Source: Persicitalea sp963716085
GTDB taxonomy: Bacteria; Bacteroidota; Bacteroidia; Cytophagales; Spirosomataceae
DNA: 64,000 nucleotides
Assembly: GCA_963716085.1 (NCBI GenBank)
Contig: OY970288.1
Location: forward strand, 3,658,001 to 3,722,000
Direction of reading: 5' to 3'
Each line of letters begins with the position of its first letter. Positions within the stretch are counted from its first letter, which is position 1. Shown piece after piece: positions 25,736 through 33,520 of this stretch. The notes beneath the pieces are model-generated. The model ran no database searches. It was not told where the DNA came from and worked only from the letters and a program-made list of their open reading frames with translations. A program made the translations under genes and the position numbers.

Positions 25736-26776
25736 ATGAAATTGCGTCCCGTTTTATTCTCCGCCATCTTCCTACTTATTCTTTTCGTTTTTACCGAGCT
25801 ACTCCTGCGACTGGCCCTGCTGTTCTACGGCTACCCCTTTTTTCAACCGTCGGACTACATTTATAAGGGTTTTTACAAAGAACTGGAGCCCATCGCCCAA
25901 GCCGATATTCAGCGGGACGATTCTACTAAAAAGTTGCTCATACTGGGCGGTTCGGTCGTGAGTTCGTCCTGGTCGCACCTGGAAGATCGTCTGGATACGA
26001 TTTTGCAGAAAACCTACCCTGGTGGCGGAAAATTCGCCATCTACAACGCTGCTTTGGCAGGTCATACCTCACTTGACAACCGCATCAAGTACGATCTTCT
26101 CGACCAACAGCGCTTTGACCTGGTGCTGTACTACGAGGCCATCAACGAAACCCGCGCCAACAATATCCCGCCCGACCGATTCCGGGCCGATTACTCGCAC
26201 TTCAAGTGGTACAGTGACCTCTACGTTCTGAAAGCTCATCCCGAAATCAACTTCACCGTTATTCCTTTCCTGATTCACAAAATTTATCGGGCCACGAAGG
26301 ACGCCCTCGCCCGGCGTAAGTACATCAGCCAGGAAGCGGTGAAAGCGGACTATTTGAAGTATGGGAAAGACATCAAGACTGCTAAATCCTTCGACAAAAA
26401 CCTGAGCGACCTCATCCGAACCGCACGGATGCGGGGCGACAGGTTGCTGCTGATGACCTATGCCACCTATTTTCCCGAAGGCGTGGAACTCACGGGTGAG
26501 CAAAGCGACATGGATCACTTTGCGGGTTGCTACTTCGCCTCGCCCATCACTATTTGGGGCAAACCCGAGTACGTCCAAAAAGGCATCGTCGCGCACAACG
26601 ACGTCACGCGTAAACTGGCGGTTGAGCATGGGGTCGAGCTCATGCCAATGGCGCAGCGGATGCCGTCAGACTCTGCTTTGTTCTGCGATGTATGTCACGT
26701 CAGCGAACCAGGCGCGCAGAAATTCGCCCGCCAGTTGGCGGGGTTTATTGCTGAGGAAAGGTTGCTGGGGAAATAA
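25736..26776 (+). CDS. Membrane-anchored SGNH/GDSL hydrolase-like protein
   Basis: The 346-residue protein begins with one hydrophobic anchor (LFSAIFLLILFVFTELLLRL). The periplasmic domain carries SGNH-like blocks: LLILGGSVVSSS (the GDS position is GGS, with Ser as nucleophile), AALAGHTS (block II glycine), YYEAINET (block III) and CDVCHVSEPGAQKFA (block V Asp and His). Relatives act as esterases or O-acetyl transferases or hydrolases on cell-surface glycans. The substrate is unknown. Convergent with a methyltransferase gene. Confidence 0.7.
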   Translation: MKLRPVLFSAIFLLILFVFTELLLRLALLFYGYPFFQPSDYIYKGFYKELEPIAQADIQRDDSTKKLLILGGSVVSSSWSHLEDRLDTILQKTYPGGGKFAIYNAALAGHTSLDNRIKYDLLDQQRFDLVLYYEAINETRANNIPPDRFRADYSHFKWYSDLYVLKAHPEINFTVIPFLIHKIYRATKDALARRKYISQEAVKADYLKYGKDIKTAKSFDKNLSDLIRTARMRGDRLLLMTYATYFPEGVELTGEQSDMDHFAGCYFASPITIWGKPEYVQKGIVAHNDVTRKLAVEHGVELMPMAQRMPSDSALFCDVCHVSEPGAQKFARQLAGFIAEERLLGK

Positions 26777-26797
26777 AAGCCGGGAACGAGTAAATCA

Positions 26798-27553
26798 TTA
26801 TTTCTTCTCGACCACAATGGTCATGAACATCGACCAATTCGGAGAGCGCTCCGAAAGCCAGGCGTCGGCATCGCAAAAGAAGGAGTAGGAACTTTGAGGA
26901 ACAAAGGGGTGACCAATACAACTTCCGCCCCCCAAAAAATACCGGAGTGGAGTATGATATTCGACGCTAGAGATCGACAAGTCGGGAAATTGTTCTTGGA
27001 AGCGAGAACGATCGCGCTCGAAAACGATCCAGGCTAAGGCGCTGTTGGTTCTTTTATAAGCGGCCGACAGGGCATTGGCCCAGGCCCCTTTGCGGTCAAA
27101 CGATCTTCGGCAAAACCAACGGTTGGCTACCCGCCCCCAAAGACTACAGGCCGGTTCGACCATAATGATTTTTCCGCCTGGTTTGAGGACGCGCTGCGCT
27201 TCGGTCAGGAAAGCGTGGGTGTCGGTCATGTGGCAGAAGGTGTCGACCATAAATATACCGCTCACTGAATCGGCATTGAAGGGCATGCTTAACGGCGAGA
27301 AAGTCAGGTCGTTGGTAGGTAACGGAATGCTGTCGGTGCTGACGATCGACGGAGCCATTTGCTTGAAAAAACCCTGGCTTGCGCCCAGCTCTATCTTCAT
27401 GCCAGCCGGAAGATTTTCCATCTCCGCGATGAACCTTTCGTACCATTCTCCGTAAAGCTGTCTCAGGAAAGGCGTTGCCACTAGCCTGTTCCTGTGGGCA
27501 ACAACCTTCTGGACAGCTTCGGTGGATTCGGTACTATGGTATTGCTTAGTCAT
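26798..27553 (-). CDS. Class I SAM-dependent methyltransferase
   Basis: From the ATG at 27553 (MTKQYHSTES) the product is 251 residues. Motif I is KIELGASQGFF, the region LTFSPLSMPFNADSVSGIFM gives the second half of the fold, and the post-motif block is VLKPGGKIIMVEP. This is the layout of Methyltransf_11-type enzymes for small molecules or lipids. Upstream ATGs at 27622, 27607 and 27592 are possible starts but would add sequence running into the divergent promoter region. The acceptor is unknown. Confidence 0.82.
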   Translation of the reverse strand: MTKQYHSTESTEAVQKVVAHRNRLVATPFLRQLYGEWYERFIAEMENLPAGMKIELGASQGFFKQMAPSIVSTDSIPLPTNDLTFSPLSMPFNADSVSGIFMVDTFCHMTDTHAFLTEAQRVLKPGGKIIMVEPACSLWGRVANRWFCRRSFDRKGAWANALSAAYKRTNSALAWIVFERDRSRFQEQFPDLSISSVEYHTPLRYFLGGGSCIGHPFVPQSSYSFFCDADAWLSERSPNWSMFMTIVVEKK

Positions 27554-27689
27554 CAAAAGCGCATCAGAGGACGTTTCCGAGTATTGAATCATATACCGTG
27601 CCAACATTCCCCCTCCCGACATTTACCGGGAGGTTGTGTGATTTCACCCGTTGCCGAGCTCTTTCGGTGGCTGGTAGACCAAAATACCG

Positions 27690-27697
27690 TAGTTTTG
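27690..27697 (+). promoter_or_regulatory. Candidate -7 element of the SDR/GNAT pair
   Basis: TAGTTTTG matches TAnnTTTG and lies 17 bases before the ATG at 27715. Confidence 0.35.
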
Positions 27698-27714
27698 AAA
27701 AAATAATCACGCGC

Positions 27715-28389
27715 ATGACATCTCCATCTCCAAAAACAGCCCTCGTCGTGGGCGCTACCGGATTAATCGGTCGGCAGCTCGTCAATCAACTTTTGCAGTC
27801 GGATCACTACTCGACCATTCGGATTTTGGTCAGAAAACCAATTAAGAACCAGCACCTGAAATTGGTAGAGGTTGACTACGATTTCAGTCAGCCCGATACG
27901 CAGTTGGTACAGGGCGACGACGTCTTTTGCTGTCTGGGCACCACCATGAAAAAGGCGGGCTCAAAAGAAGCCTTTACTCAGGTAGATCACGACTACCCGC
28001 TTCAAATTGCCAGGGCGGCGAAGCAGAACGGAGCTTCCCAGTACCTGATCGTGACCGCGATGGGTGCCGATTCTGGTTCCGCATTCTTCTATAATCGGGT
28101 AAAGGGTAACGTCGAGGACGATCTTAAAAAAGTGGGTTTTGGCGCGCTTCATATCTTCCAGCCGTCGCTCCTGCTTGGGGATCGGGAGGAGAAAAGACTG
28201 GGTGAAAAAATTGGGGAAACCGTCATGCGCATATTCAAGCCGATCATGCTCGGCCCCCTCAAAAAGTACCGCGCCATCGACGCTGCCAAAGTAGCCCAAG
28301 CCATGCTGATAGCCGCCCAGGATCCACTTCATAATCAGGTACCGCAGGGCGTATATGTCCACGATTCTGAGCAAATGCAGCGCTTTTGA
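27715..28389 (+). CDS. Atypical SDR / HTATIP2-like NAD(P)-binding protein
   Basis: The 224-residue cytosolic protein starts with a Rossmann nucleotide loop, LVVGATGLIGRQLV. The block FFYNRVKGNVEDDL carries the YxxxK-type pair of the atypical SDR group that includes HTATIP2 (TIP30). DVFCCLGTTMKKAGS and LHIFQPSLLLGDR are also typical. It probably binds NADP(H), but the reaction is unknown. The ATG at 27715 is chosen because the GTG at 27598 would add 39 residues without similarity and overlap the divergent gene. The next gene begins one base after the stop, so the two form an operon. Confidence 0.82.
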   Translation: MTSPSPKTALVVGATGLIGRQLVNQLLQSDHYSTIRILVRKPIKNQHLKLVEVDYDFSQPDTQLVQGDDVFCCLGTTMKKAGSKEAFTQVDHDYPLQIARAAKQNGASQYLIVTAMGADSGSAFFYNRVKGNVEDDLKKVGFGALHIFQPSLLLGDREEKRLGEKIGETVMRIFKPIMLGPLKKYRAIDAAKVAQAMLIAAQDPLHNQVPQGVYVHDSEQMQRF

Positions 28390-28390
28390 A

Positions 28391-28834
28391 ATGGACTTCG
28401 TTATCCGCTCCGCCCGCCCCGCTGACGTGGATTCGCTTTACCGGATGCTTTGCGAACTGGAAAGCGAAAAATTGAACAGTGCGGCGTTCGACAAGATTTT
28501 TCTGGATAATTTGGCCAATGAAGATATTGGCTATCTCGTCGTCGAGCACCAAGGGGCAACGGTCGCTATGGCGAGTTGTCACGTTCAGGGGCTGCTTCAC
28601 CACGCCGCGCCGATCGCCGAAATTCAGGAGATGTACGTCGATCCCGCCCTCCGTTCCCTGGGCATTGGCCAAAAACTCCTCGAGGCTGTAAAGGCTTTTG
28701 CCAGTACACGCGGGGCGACCCAAATCGAAGTCACTTCTAATATGGCTCGCCTGGACACCCACCGCTTTTACAAGCGCGAAGGCTTCCAGCACACTCACGT
28801 GAAATTGGTACTGAAATTACTTTCGCAGGATTAG
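28391..28834 (+). CDS. GNAT family N-acetyltransferase
   Basis: The 147-residue protein has the GNAT fold: N-terminal IRSARPADVDSLYRML, then MASCHVQGLLHH. The acetyl-CoA loop region is EMYVDPALRSLGIGQKLLEA, and the ending is HRFYKREGFQHTHVKLVLKL. The usual Q/RxxGxG/A loop appears as RSLGIG. It transfers an acetyl group from acetyl-CoA to an unknown amine. It follows the SDR gene by a single base. Confidence 0.88.
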   Translation: MDFVIRSARPADVDSLYRMLCELESEKLNSAAFDKIFLDNLANEDIGYLVVEHQGATVAMASCHVQGLLHHAAPIAEIQEMYVDPALRSLGIGQKLLEAVKAFASTRGATQIEVTSNMARLDTHRFYKREGFQHTHVKLVLKLLSQD

Positions 28835-28847
28835 TTGACAAAACAAA

Positions 28848-28876
28848 AAAGGATGCCTCGAAACGAAGCACCCTTT
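28848..28876 (+). terminator. Imperfect hairpin after SDR/GNAT operon
   Basis: A 13-bp stem with two mismatches (AAAGGATGCCTCG with CGAAGCACCCTTT) closes a 3-base loop, preceded by an A-run but followed by only a short T stretch. It is a possible weak terminator. Confidence 0.35.
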
Positions 28877-29086
28877 CCAACTACCCTAAACCTTCAACTA
28901 ACTATGGTCTTTAATATTCTCAGGTGTGATTTTACTTTTCATGACCCGCTATCTTGTGGGTTTCGGGGGTAAGAGGGCGAGAGCGCGAAAGCGTTTAAGG
29001 AGGGTGTTGTTAATAAATGTTAATTGGAACGGGAGGCACACGACCAATGGCCAAAACGGTAAGCTGGCCATATTGTAAAAGTTTAT

Positions 29087-29836
29087 TCACGGTAGATCCC
29101 GATCTAAGACCTCCTGAATAGCGCCTTGCGCCAAGTCGATTATCTCGTCCAGCGTTTTTCCGGTCGGCTCTATGCCGGGTAGCACCGTCCAGGACATTCT
29201 GGTGAAAGAAGTGAGCGGAAAGAGCCCTTTCGGGTTAAATTTTCCTGTTCCCTGGATAGCGACTGGAACCACCAAGGCAACGGGGCATTTTTTGAGCAGA
29301 GCCATGAGACCTCCGGCGGCAAAAGGCTTCATCTGGGCGGAGGAAGAGCGCGTTCCTTCGGGAAAAATAGCCGCCGCCCCCTTTGCCTCATGAATGCGCT
29401 CACCCAATTTGGCGATTTCGACAACGGCTCGCTTGCCGTCTTTTCGGTCGATGAGGGCTGCGCCGCCTATCCTCAGGTTGTAGGAAATGCCGGGGATGCC
29501 GCGTGCCAGTTCAATTTTTGATACGAAAAGTGGATAGTATTTCCGTAAAAACCAGATCAGCCCCGGAATATCGAACATGCTCTGGTGGTTGGCCACGAAG
29601 ATAATGGGACGCTCACCAGGCAGAGGCAGCGTGGCGAGCTGCCTGAAATGCACGTGGCTGCCCGTGAGGTACCAGCCGTGAACCAGGCAGAAATTGAACC
29701 AGACGACCGTCTTTTTGTGGGCTTCTTTTCCAAAAATATTGTAGGCAACGAGCTGTACCCCATGAAACAGCAGCAGCATCAGACCGAAAAACAGCAGATA
29801 AAGTACACTGAGCAGGTAATCCAGAATTTTCTTCAC
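29087..29836 (-). CDS. 1-acylglycerol-3-phosphate acyltransferase-like (PlsC family)
   Basis: The product has N-terminal hydrophobic segments (YLLSVLYLLFFGLMLLLFHG) and the acyltransferase motifs NHQSMFD (HX4D) and FPEGTRS. This defines the LPLAT/PlsC superfamily, which adds an acyl chain to lysophosphatidate at the inner membrane. A GTG at 29836 (VKKILDYLL) or a TTG at 29857 could start translation; no ATG fits. It is divergent from an acyl-ACP desaturase 120 bases away, so lipid-related genes are grouped here. Confidence 0.88.
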   Translation of the reverse strand: MKKILDYLLSVLYLLFFGLMLLLFHGVQLVAYNIFGKEAHKKTVVWFNFCLVHGWYLTGSHVHFRQLATLPLPGERPIIFVANHQSMFDIPGLIWFLRKYYPLFVSKIELARGIPGISYNLRIGGAALIDRKDGKRAVVEIAKLGERIHEAKGAAAIFPEGTRSSSAQMKPFAAGGLMALLKKCPVALVVPVAIQGTGKFNPKGLFPLTSFTRMSWTVLPGIEPTGKTLDEIIDLAQGAIQEVLDRDLP

Positions 29837-29898
29837 TAGGCTACGTTTTTTTTGCAAAACTACGGCAAAGGCGTTTAGATTGCGAAATTCGCCGAATA

Positions 29899-29929
29899 TT
29901 GCGTACTTTAATCGTTATTACGACCTTTG
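29899..29929 (+). promoter_or_regulatory. Candidate promoter of the acyl-ACP desaturase
   Basis: A TTG at 29899-29901 and GACCTTTG at 29922-29929, 20 bases apart, approximate the Bacteroidota -33/-7 pair, ending 27 bases before the ATG. Confidence 0.3.
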
Positions 29930-29956
29930 TCCATTCCACTATAATCACCTATCATC

Positions 29957-30940
29957 ATGCAAACCGAACTCCCCGCCGCCCGTAAGGAGGTCATGCAGTT
30001 TGTCGGCCAGAAAATCGACACGCTGCTGAGTCAATACCTTCGGCCGGTCGAAACGAACTGGCAACCCCAGGATATGCTCCCCGATTCTACGCAAGATAAT
30101 TTTATCGCCGAAGTGAAGCTATTGCAGGAGAGCTGCCGCGAATTGCCCTACGATTATGTAGCGGTTCTGATCGGGGACACCATCACCGAGGAAGCCCTGC
30201 CTACCTACGAGTCGTGGCTTATGGACGTCGTGGGCGTCGACCAGCTCAATGAGCCGCGCGGTTGGGCGCAATGGGTACGCTCCTGGACCGCCGAGGAAAA
30301 CCGCCACGGCGACCTGCTCAACAAGTACCTCTACCTTTCGGGCCGGGTGAACATGCGGCAGATGGAGGTGAGCACGCAGTACCTCATCGCCGATGGTTTC
30401 GACATCGGAACCGGGCGCGATCCTTACCGCAATTTCATTTATACTTCCTTCCAGGAACTGGCCACCAACGTGTCGCACCGCCGTACGGGAACCCTCGCCA
30501 AAGACTTCGGAAATCCGCATTTGTCCAAAATTTGCGGCGTCATCGCCGGGGACGAGCTTCGCCACGCCAAGGCTTACAAGGCATTCGTGAGCAATATTTT
30601 TGAGGTGGACGCTTCCGAAATGATGCTGGCTTTCGAAGACATGATGCGGAAAAAAATCGTGATGCCCGCTCACTTCCTGCGCGAAACCGGCGTGAAGATG
30701 GGCGACACCTACGCCCATTTTTCCGATGCCGCCCAGCGACTGGGCGTATACACGACCAACGACTACATCGACATACTGGAAGCCCTGCTCAAGGAATGGA
30801 AAATCGAGGGAATGCGCGAACTGAACGACGGGGCCGAAAAGGCCCGCGACTACCTGGTAGCGCTTCCGGGTCGCCTGCGTCGCATTGCCGACCGCACCAA
30901 AGTCCCGGAGTTGGCCTACGAATTCAGTTGGATCGACTAG
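29957..30940 (+). CDS. Acyl-ACP desaturase (ferritin-like diiron)
   Basis: The 327-residue soluble protein belongs to the fatty acid desaturase type 2 family, which inserts a double bond into acyl-ACP using O2 and a diiron centre. Iron-ligand motifs are visible as EENRHGD and GDELRHAK in the expected order. Length is normal for bacterial members. Such enzymes let a bacterium adjust membrane fluidity aerobically. The GNAT gene begins six bases after the stop codon. Confidence 0.93.
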   Translation: MQTELPAARKEVMQFVGQKIDTLLSQYLRPVETNWQPQDMLPDSTQDNFIAEVKLLQESCRELPYDYVAVLIGDTITEEALPTYESWLMDVVGVDQLNEPRGWAQWVRSWTAEENRHGDLLNKYLYLSGRVNMRQMEVSTQYLIADGFDIGTGRDPYRNFIYTSFQELATNVSHRRTGTLAKDFGNPHLSKICGVIAGDELRHAKAYKAFVSNIFEVDASEMMLAFEDMMRKKIVMPAHFLRETGVKMGDTYAHFSDAAQRLGVYTTNDYIDILEALLKEWKIEGMRELNDGAEKARDYLVALPGRLRRIADRTKVPELAYEFSWID

Positions 30941-30946
30941 CAAACA

Positions 30947-31423
30947 ATGGATTGGAAAATCACCGAAGCCTCGGAGGCGGCGCATTATGGTGCCGCCTTC
31001 GGGCTTTTTAAGGAATACATGGCCTCGCTGGACTTCGACCTGGGCTTCCAGAATATCGACCACGAGCTTACAATCCTGCCCACGATGTACGGCCCGCCGC
31101 GTGGTATACTGTTTCTGGTGAAGGCCGATGGGGAGTTTGTGGGCTGCGCGGCGCTCCGCCCAATCGAGAATGCCACGACCTGCGAACTTAAGAGGATGTT
31201 CCTGCGCCCCGACTACCGGGGCCGCGGCATAGGGAAGGCGATCGTGGAAAAGTCACTGGAGCGGGCGCGCCAGCTAGGCTATAAGACGATGAAGCTGGAC
31301 ACGATCGGCTATAAAATGCCCTGGGCAGTTGGGCTTTATCAATCTTATGGTTTCCGGGAAACGGCCCCTTATAACCACAATCCCCACGCTGGGGTGAAGT
31401 ACTTCGAGCGGTCGTTGGAATGA
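30947..31423 (+). CDS. GNAT family N-acetyltransferase
   Basis: The 158-residue protein has the acetyl-CoA loop RGRGIGKAIVEKSL preceded by ELKRMFLRPDY, and the closing VGLYQSYGFRETAPY. Upstream residues (EYMASLDFDLGFQNIDHE) are typical of a GNAT subfamily common in Bacteroidota. The start lies six bases after the desaturase stop. The acceptor is unknown, and a link with lipid metabolism cannot be inferred from sequence. Confidence 0.88.
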   Translation: MDWKITEASEAAHYGAAFGLFKEYMASLDFDLGFQNIDHELTILPTMYGPPRGILFLVKADGEFVGCAALRPIENATTCELKRMFLRPDYRGRGIGKAIVEKSLERARQLGYKTMKLDTIGYKMPWAVGLYQSYGFRETAPYNHNPHAGVKYFERSLE

Positions 31424-31469
31424 TTTTGTTTCTGTGCCATCTCAGGCCCCGCCGAATTCAGCGTACCGC

Positions 31470-32468
31470 ATGAAGCTATTTAGAAAATCCCTCTACTACC
31501 TGTTGCTGTCCTTCGCCACCGTACTTATCGTCGTGACGATGGCATCCCTGCTTTACGAGACCGGGCTGTGGTATTTCAAGGTGCTGGACTTTCCCCGCTT
31601 GCCCGTGTTGGTTGCGCTGGTCATGTGTTTGACGCTTTTCGCTGTTCGCACCCGAAAATGGGAAACCTCCATTTGGCTGCTCCTGGCGGGACTGGTGTCC
31701 GCCATAGCTATCCAGGGGTACATGCTACTTCCCTATACGCCCCTGGCGGAGGAACCGGTGGCCGAAGCCAAGGAAGGCGAAGTAAGCGGAACCATTTTAA
31801 GCATCATGGTAGCCAACGTGCTTATGCCCAACCGTGAGTCGGAAGAATTGCTCGAGATTATTCGGGAAAAAGAGCCTACTTTTCTGCTGGTAATGGAAGT
31901 AGACGGCTGGTGGATGCAGCGGTTGAGCCCGCTTGACGAAGCGTACCCTTACCGGATGGAGCGCCCCAACGACAATACCTACGGGATGGCGCTCTACTCG
32001 AAACTGCCTTTGGCCGACAGACAGATACGGTATCTTAACGAAAAAGAGGTTCCCTCCTTCGTTACTCGGGTGATACTGCCCGACGGTACGGCTTTCCAGC
32101 TCTTTACCGTTCACCCCGTACCGCCCAAGCCGAGCGAGTATCCCGACAACATTGGGGAAAAAGAAGTCGCCCTGATGAAAGCGGGTCGCCTAATCGCCGA
32201 CAGCCGCCCCCTGCCGACGCTCCTGGCGGGCGACCTCAACGATGTGGGCTGGTCGTACAATTCCCGGCGCTTTGAAACGCTGAGCGGTTTAAGCGACCTG
32301 CGCTGCGGACGGGGGCTTTATAACACCTTCGATGCGCAATCGCTGATCATGCGCTGGCCGCTGGACTACATCTACGTCTCGCCGGAATTCAAAGTACTGG
32401 AATTGGAGCGGCTCGATGATTTCGGATCGGATCACTTTCCTTACTATGCGAAGCTGGTTTTAAAATAG
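31470..32468 (+). CDS. Membrane-anchored endonuclease/exonuclease/phosphatase-fold protein
   Basis: From the ATG at 31470 the product is 332 residues: three N-terminal membrane helices in residues 1-95, then an EEP-fold domain. The domain shows ILSIMVANVLMPN, LLVMEVDGWW (catalytic Glu), FTVHPVPP, LLAGDLNDVGW and GSDHFPYYAKLVL (final Asp-His). This layout occurs in surface-facing phosphodiesterases of Bacteroidota; the substrate may be a lipid or nucleotide. It starts 47 bases after the GNAT stop in the same direction. A GTG start at 31434 is possible but unlikely. Confidence 0.85.
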   Translation: MKLFRKSLYYLLLSFATVLIVVTMASLLYETGLWYFKVLDFPRLPVLVALVMCLTLFAVRTRKWETSIWLLLAGLVSAIAIQGYMLLPYTPLAEEPVAEAKEGEVSGTILSIMVANVLMPNRESEELLEIIREKEPTFLLVMEVDGWWMQRLSPLDEAYPYRMERPNDNTYGMALYSKLPLADRQIRYLNEKEVPSFVTRVILPDGTAFQLFTVHPVPPKPSEYPDNIGEKEVALMKAGRLIADSRPLPTLLAGDLNDVGWSYNSRRFETLSGLSDLRCGRGLYNTFDAQSLIMRWPLDYIYVSPEFKVLELERLDDFGSDHFPYYAKLVLK

Positions 32469-32497
32469 TAGAGGTTAAGGAATACAGCCGGTCATTT

Positions 32498-33391
32498 TCA
32501 AATCACCAACCCGACCCCAAACAAAACCACAAACAGCAGCGTAGAAAGCGCCATCTGTTTCAAGAAGGGATCGAGCTCAGCGGCTTTCTTTAAGTTACTT
32601 ACCGCTAAGCCATTCCTGATAAACAAAGGAAAACTCAATAAAAAAAGCCATTGGCTGTAATCGGAGGAACGAGTAAGGGTGTAGAGCAACACACAGACCA
32701 TGCCTGTCAGCAAAATGAGCCAGTGGTACTTGATGGCCCGTGCGCGACCCAGCCGCACCGGAATGGAATTTTTGCCCGTGGCGCGGTCGGAGTCGATGTC
32801 GCGGATGTTGTTGATGTTAAGCACCGCCACCGCGAATAGGCCGCAACTGGTGGCGGGAAGCAGCAAATCCCAATTCCAGCTAAGCGTGTGCAGGTAATAA
32901 GTACCCAGCACCCCAACCCAGCCGAAGAATAGCAGAACCGACAAATCGCCCAGCCCCACGTAGCCGTAGGGCCGCTTGCCCGCCGTGTAGGTGATGGCGG
33001 CCGCAATACACGCTAAGCCGATGCCCAGAAACACCCAGAATACCTCGGCGGAGGAATCCCGCAATGCCACGTAGAGCAATCCAATGCCGGAGGCCAACGA
33101 AAGGGCCGAGAACAAAATAATCGCCCGCTGCATGGCCCGCGCCGTGATTTGTCCGCCGTGTACCGCCCGGCGCGGCCCTTCACGCAGGTCGCTGTCCTTG
33201 CCACTCACCGCGTCGCCGTAGTCGTTGGCGAAGTTGGAAAGTACCTGCAGCAGGACGGTGGTCAGCACGCTCAGGACAGCCACCAGGACGCTGAAATTCC
33301 CGTCGGCGTAGGCCAGAAAACAGCCCATGAGGATGCAGGAAAGCGCCAGCGGCAAAGTGCGCGGACGAGCCGCTTCGATCCAATTGTTCAT
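32498..33391 (-). CDS. menA: 1,4-dihydroxy-2-naphthoate polyprenyltransferase
   Basis: The 297-residue inner membrane enzyme attaches the prenyl tail in menaquinone synthesis. Two Asp-rich motifs of UbiA-type transferases are present: NFANDYGDAVSGKD (near residues 52-65) and NNIRDIDSDRATGK (near 190-205). The N-terminus WIEAARPRTLPLAL is typical of MenA. About eight to nine helices follow. It lies downstream of argS on the same strand, separated by word-like repeats. Confidence 0.95.
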   Translation of the reverse strand: MNNWIEAARPRTLPLALSCILMGCFLAYADGNFSVLVAVLSVLTTVLLQVLSNFANDYGDAVSGKDSDLREGPRRAVHGGQITARAMQRAIILFSALSLASGIGLLYVALRDSSAEVFWVFLGIGLACIAAAITYTAGKRPYGYVGLGDLSVLLFFGWVGVLGTYYLHTLSWNWDLLLPATSCGLFAVAVLNINNIRDIDSDRATGKNSIPVRLGRARAIKYHWLILLTGMVCVLLYTLTRSSDYSQWLFLLSFPLFIRNGLAVSNLKKAAELDPFLKQMALSTLLFVVLFGVGLVI

Positions 33392-33394
33392 ACT

Positions 33395-33514
33395 TTATGC
33401 TGTAGGCCGTAAGCAGTAGGCTTTAAGCGGTTTCTTATTCACAGATAGCAAAACTGTTATTCGAGTGGGGGCTACAAAAAGAGCCTACAGCCTAAAGCTT
33501 ATAGCCTACGGCCG
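33395..33514. repeat. Inverted word-like repeat blocks (GTAGGC/TAAGC)
   Basis: The left block at 33395-33430 contains CTGTAGGC and TAGGCTTTAAGC. The right block at 33481-33514, read on the minus strand, contains TAGGCTATAAGCTTTAGGC and CTGTAGGCT. The blocks share several 6-9 base words in opposite orientation around a spacer of about 50 bases. They fill the argS-menA gap. Confidence 0.55.
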
Positions 33515-33520
33515 CTATAA

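Noticed and set aside
28835..29086. Hidden small RNA or gene in the gap after the GNAT gene
   Set aside because: Apart from one imperfect hairpin there is no open frame or stable structure that I can support.
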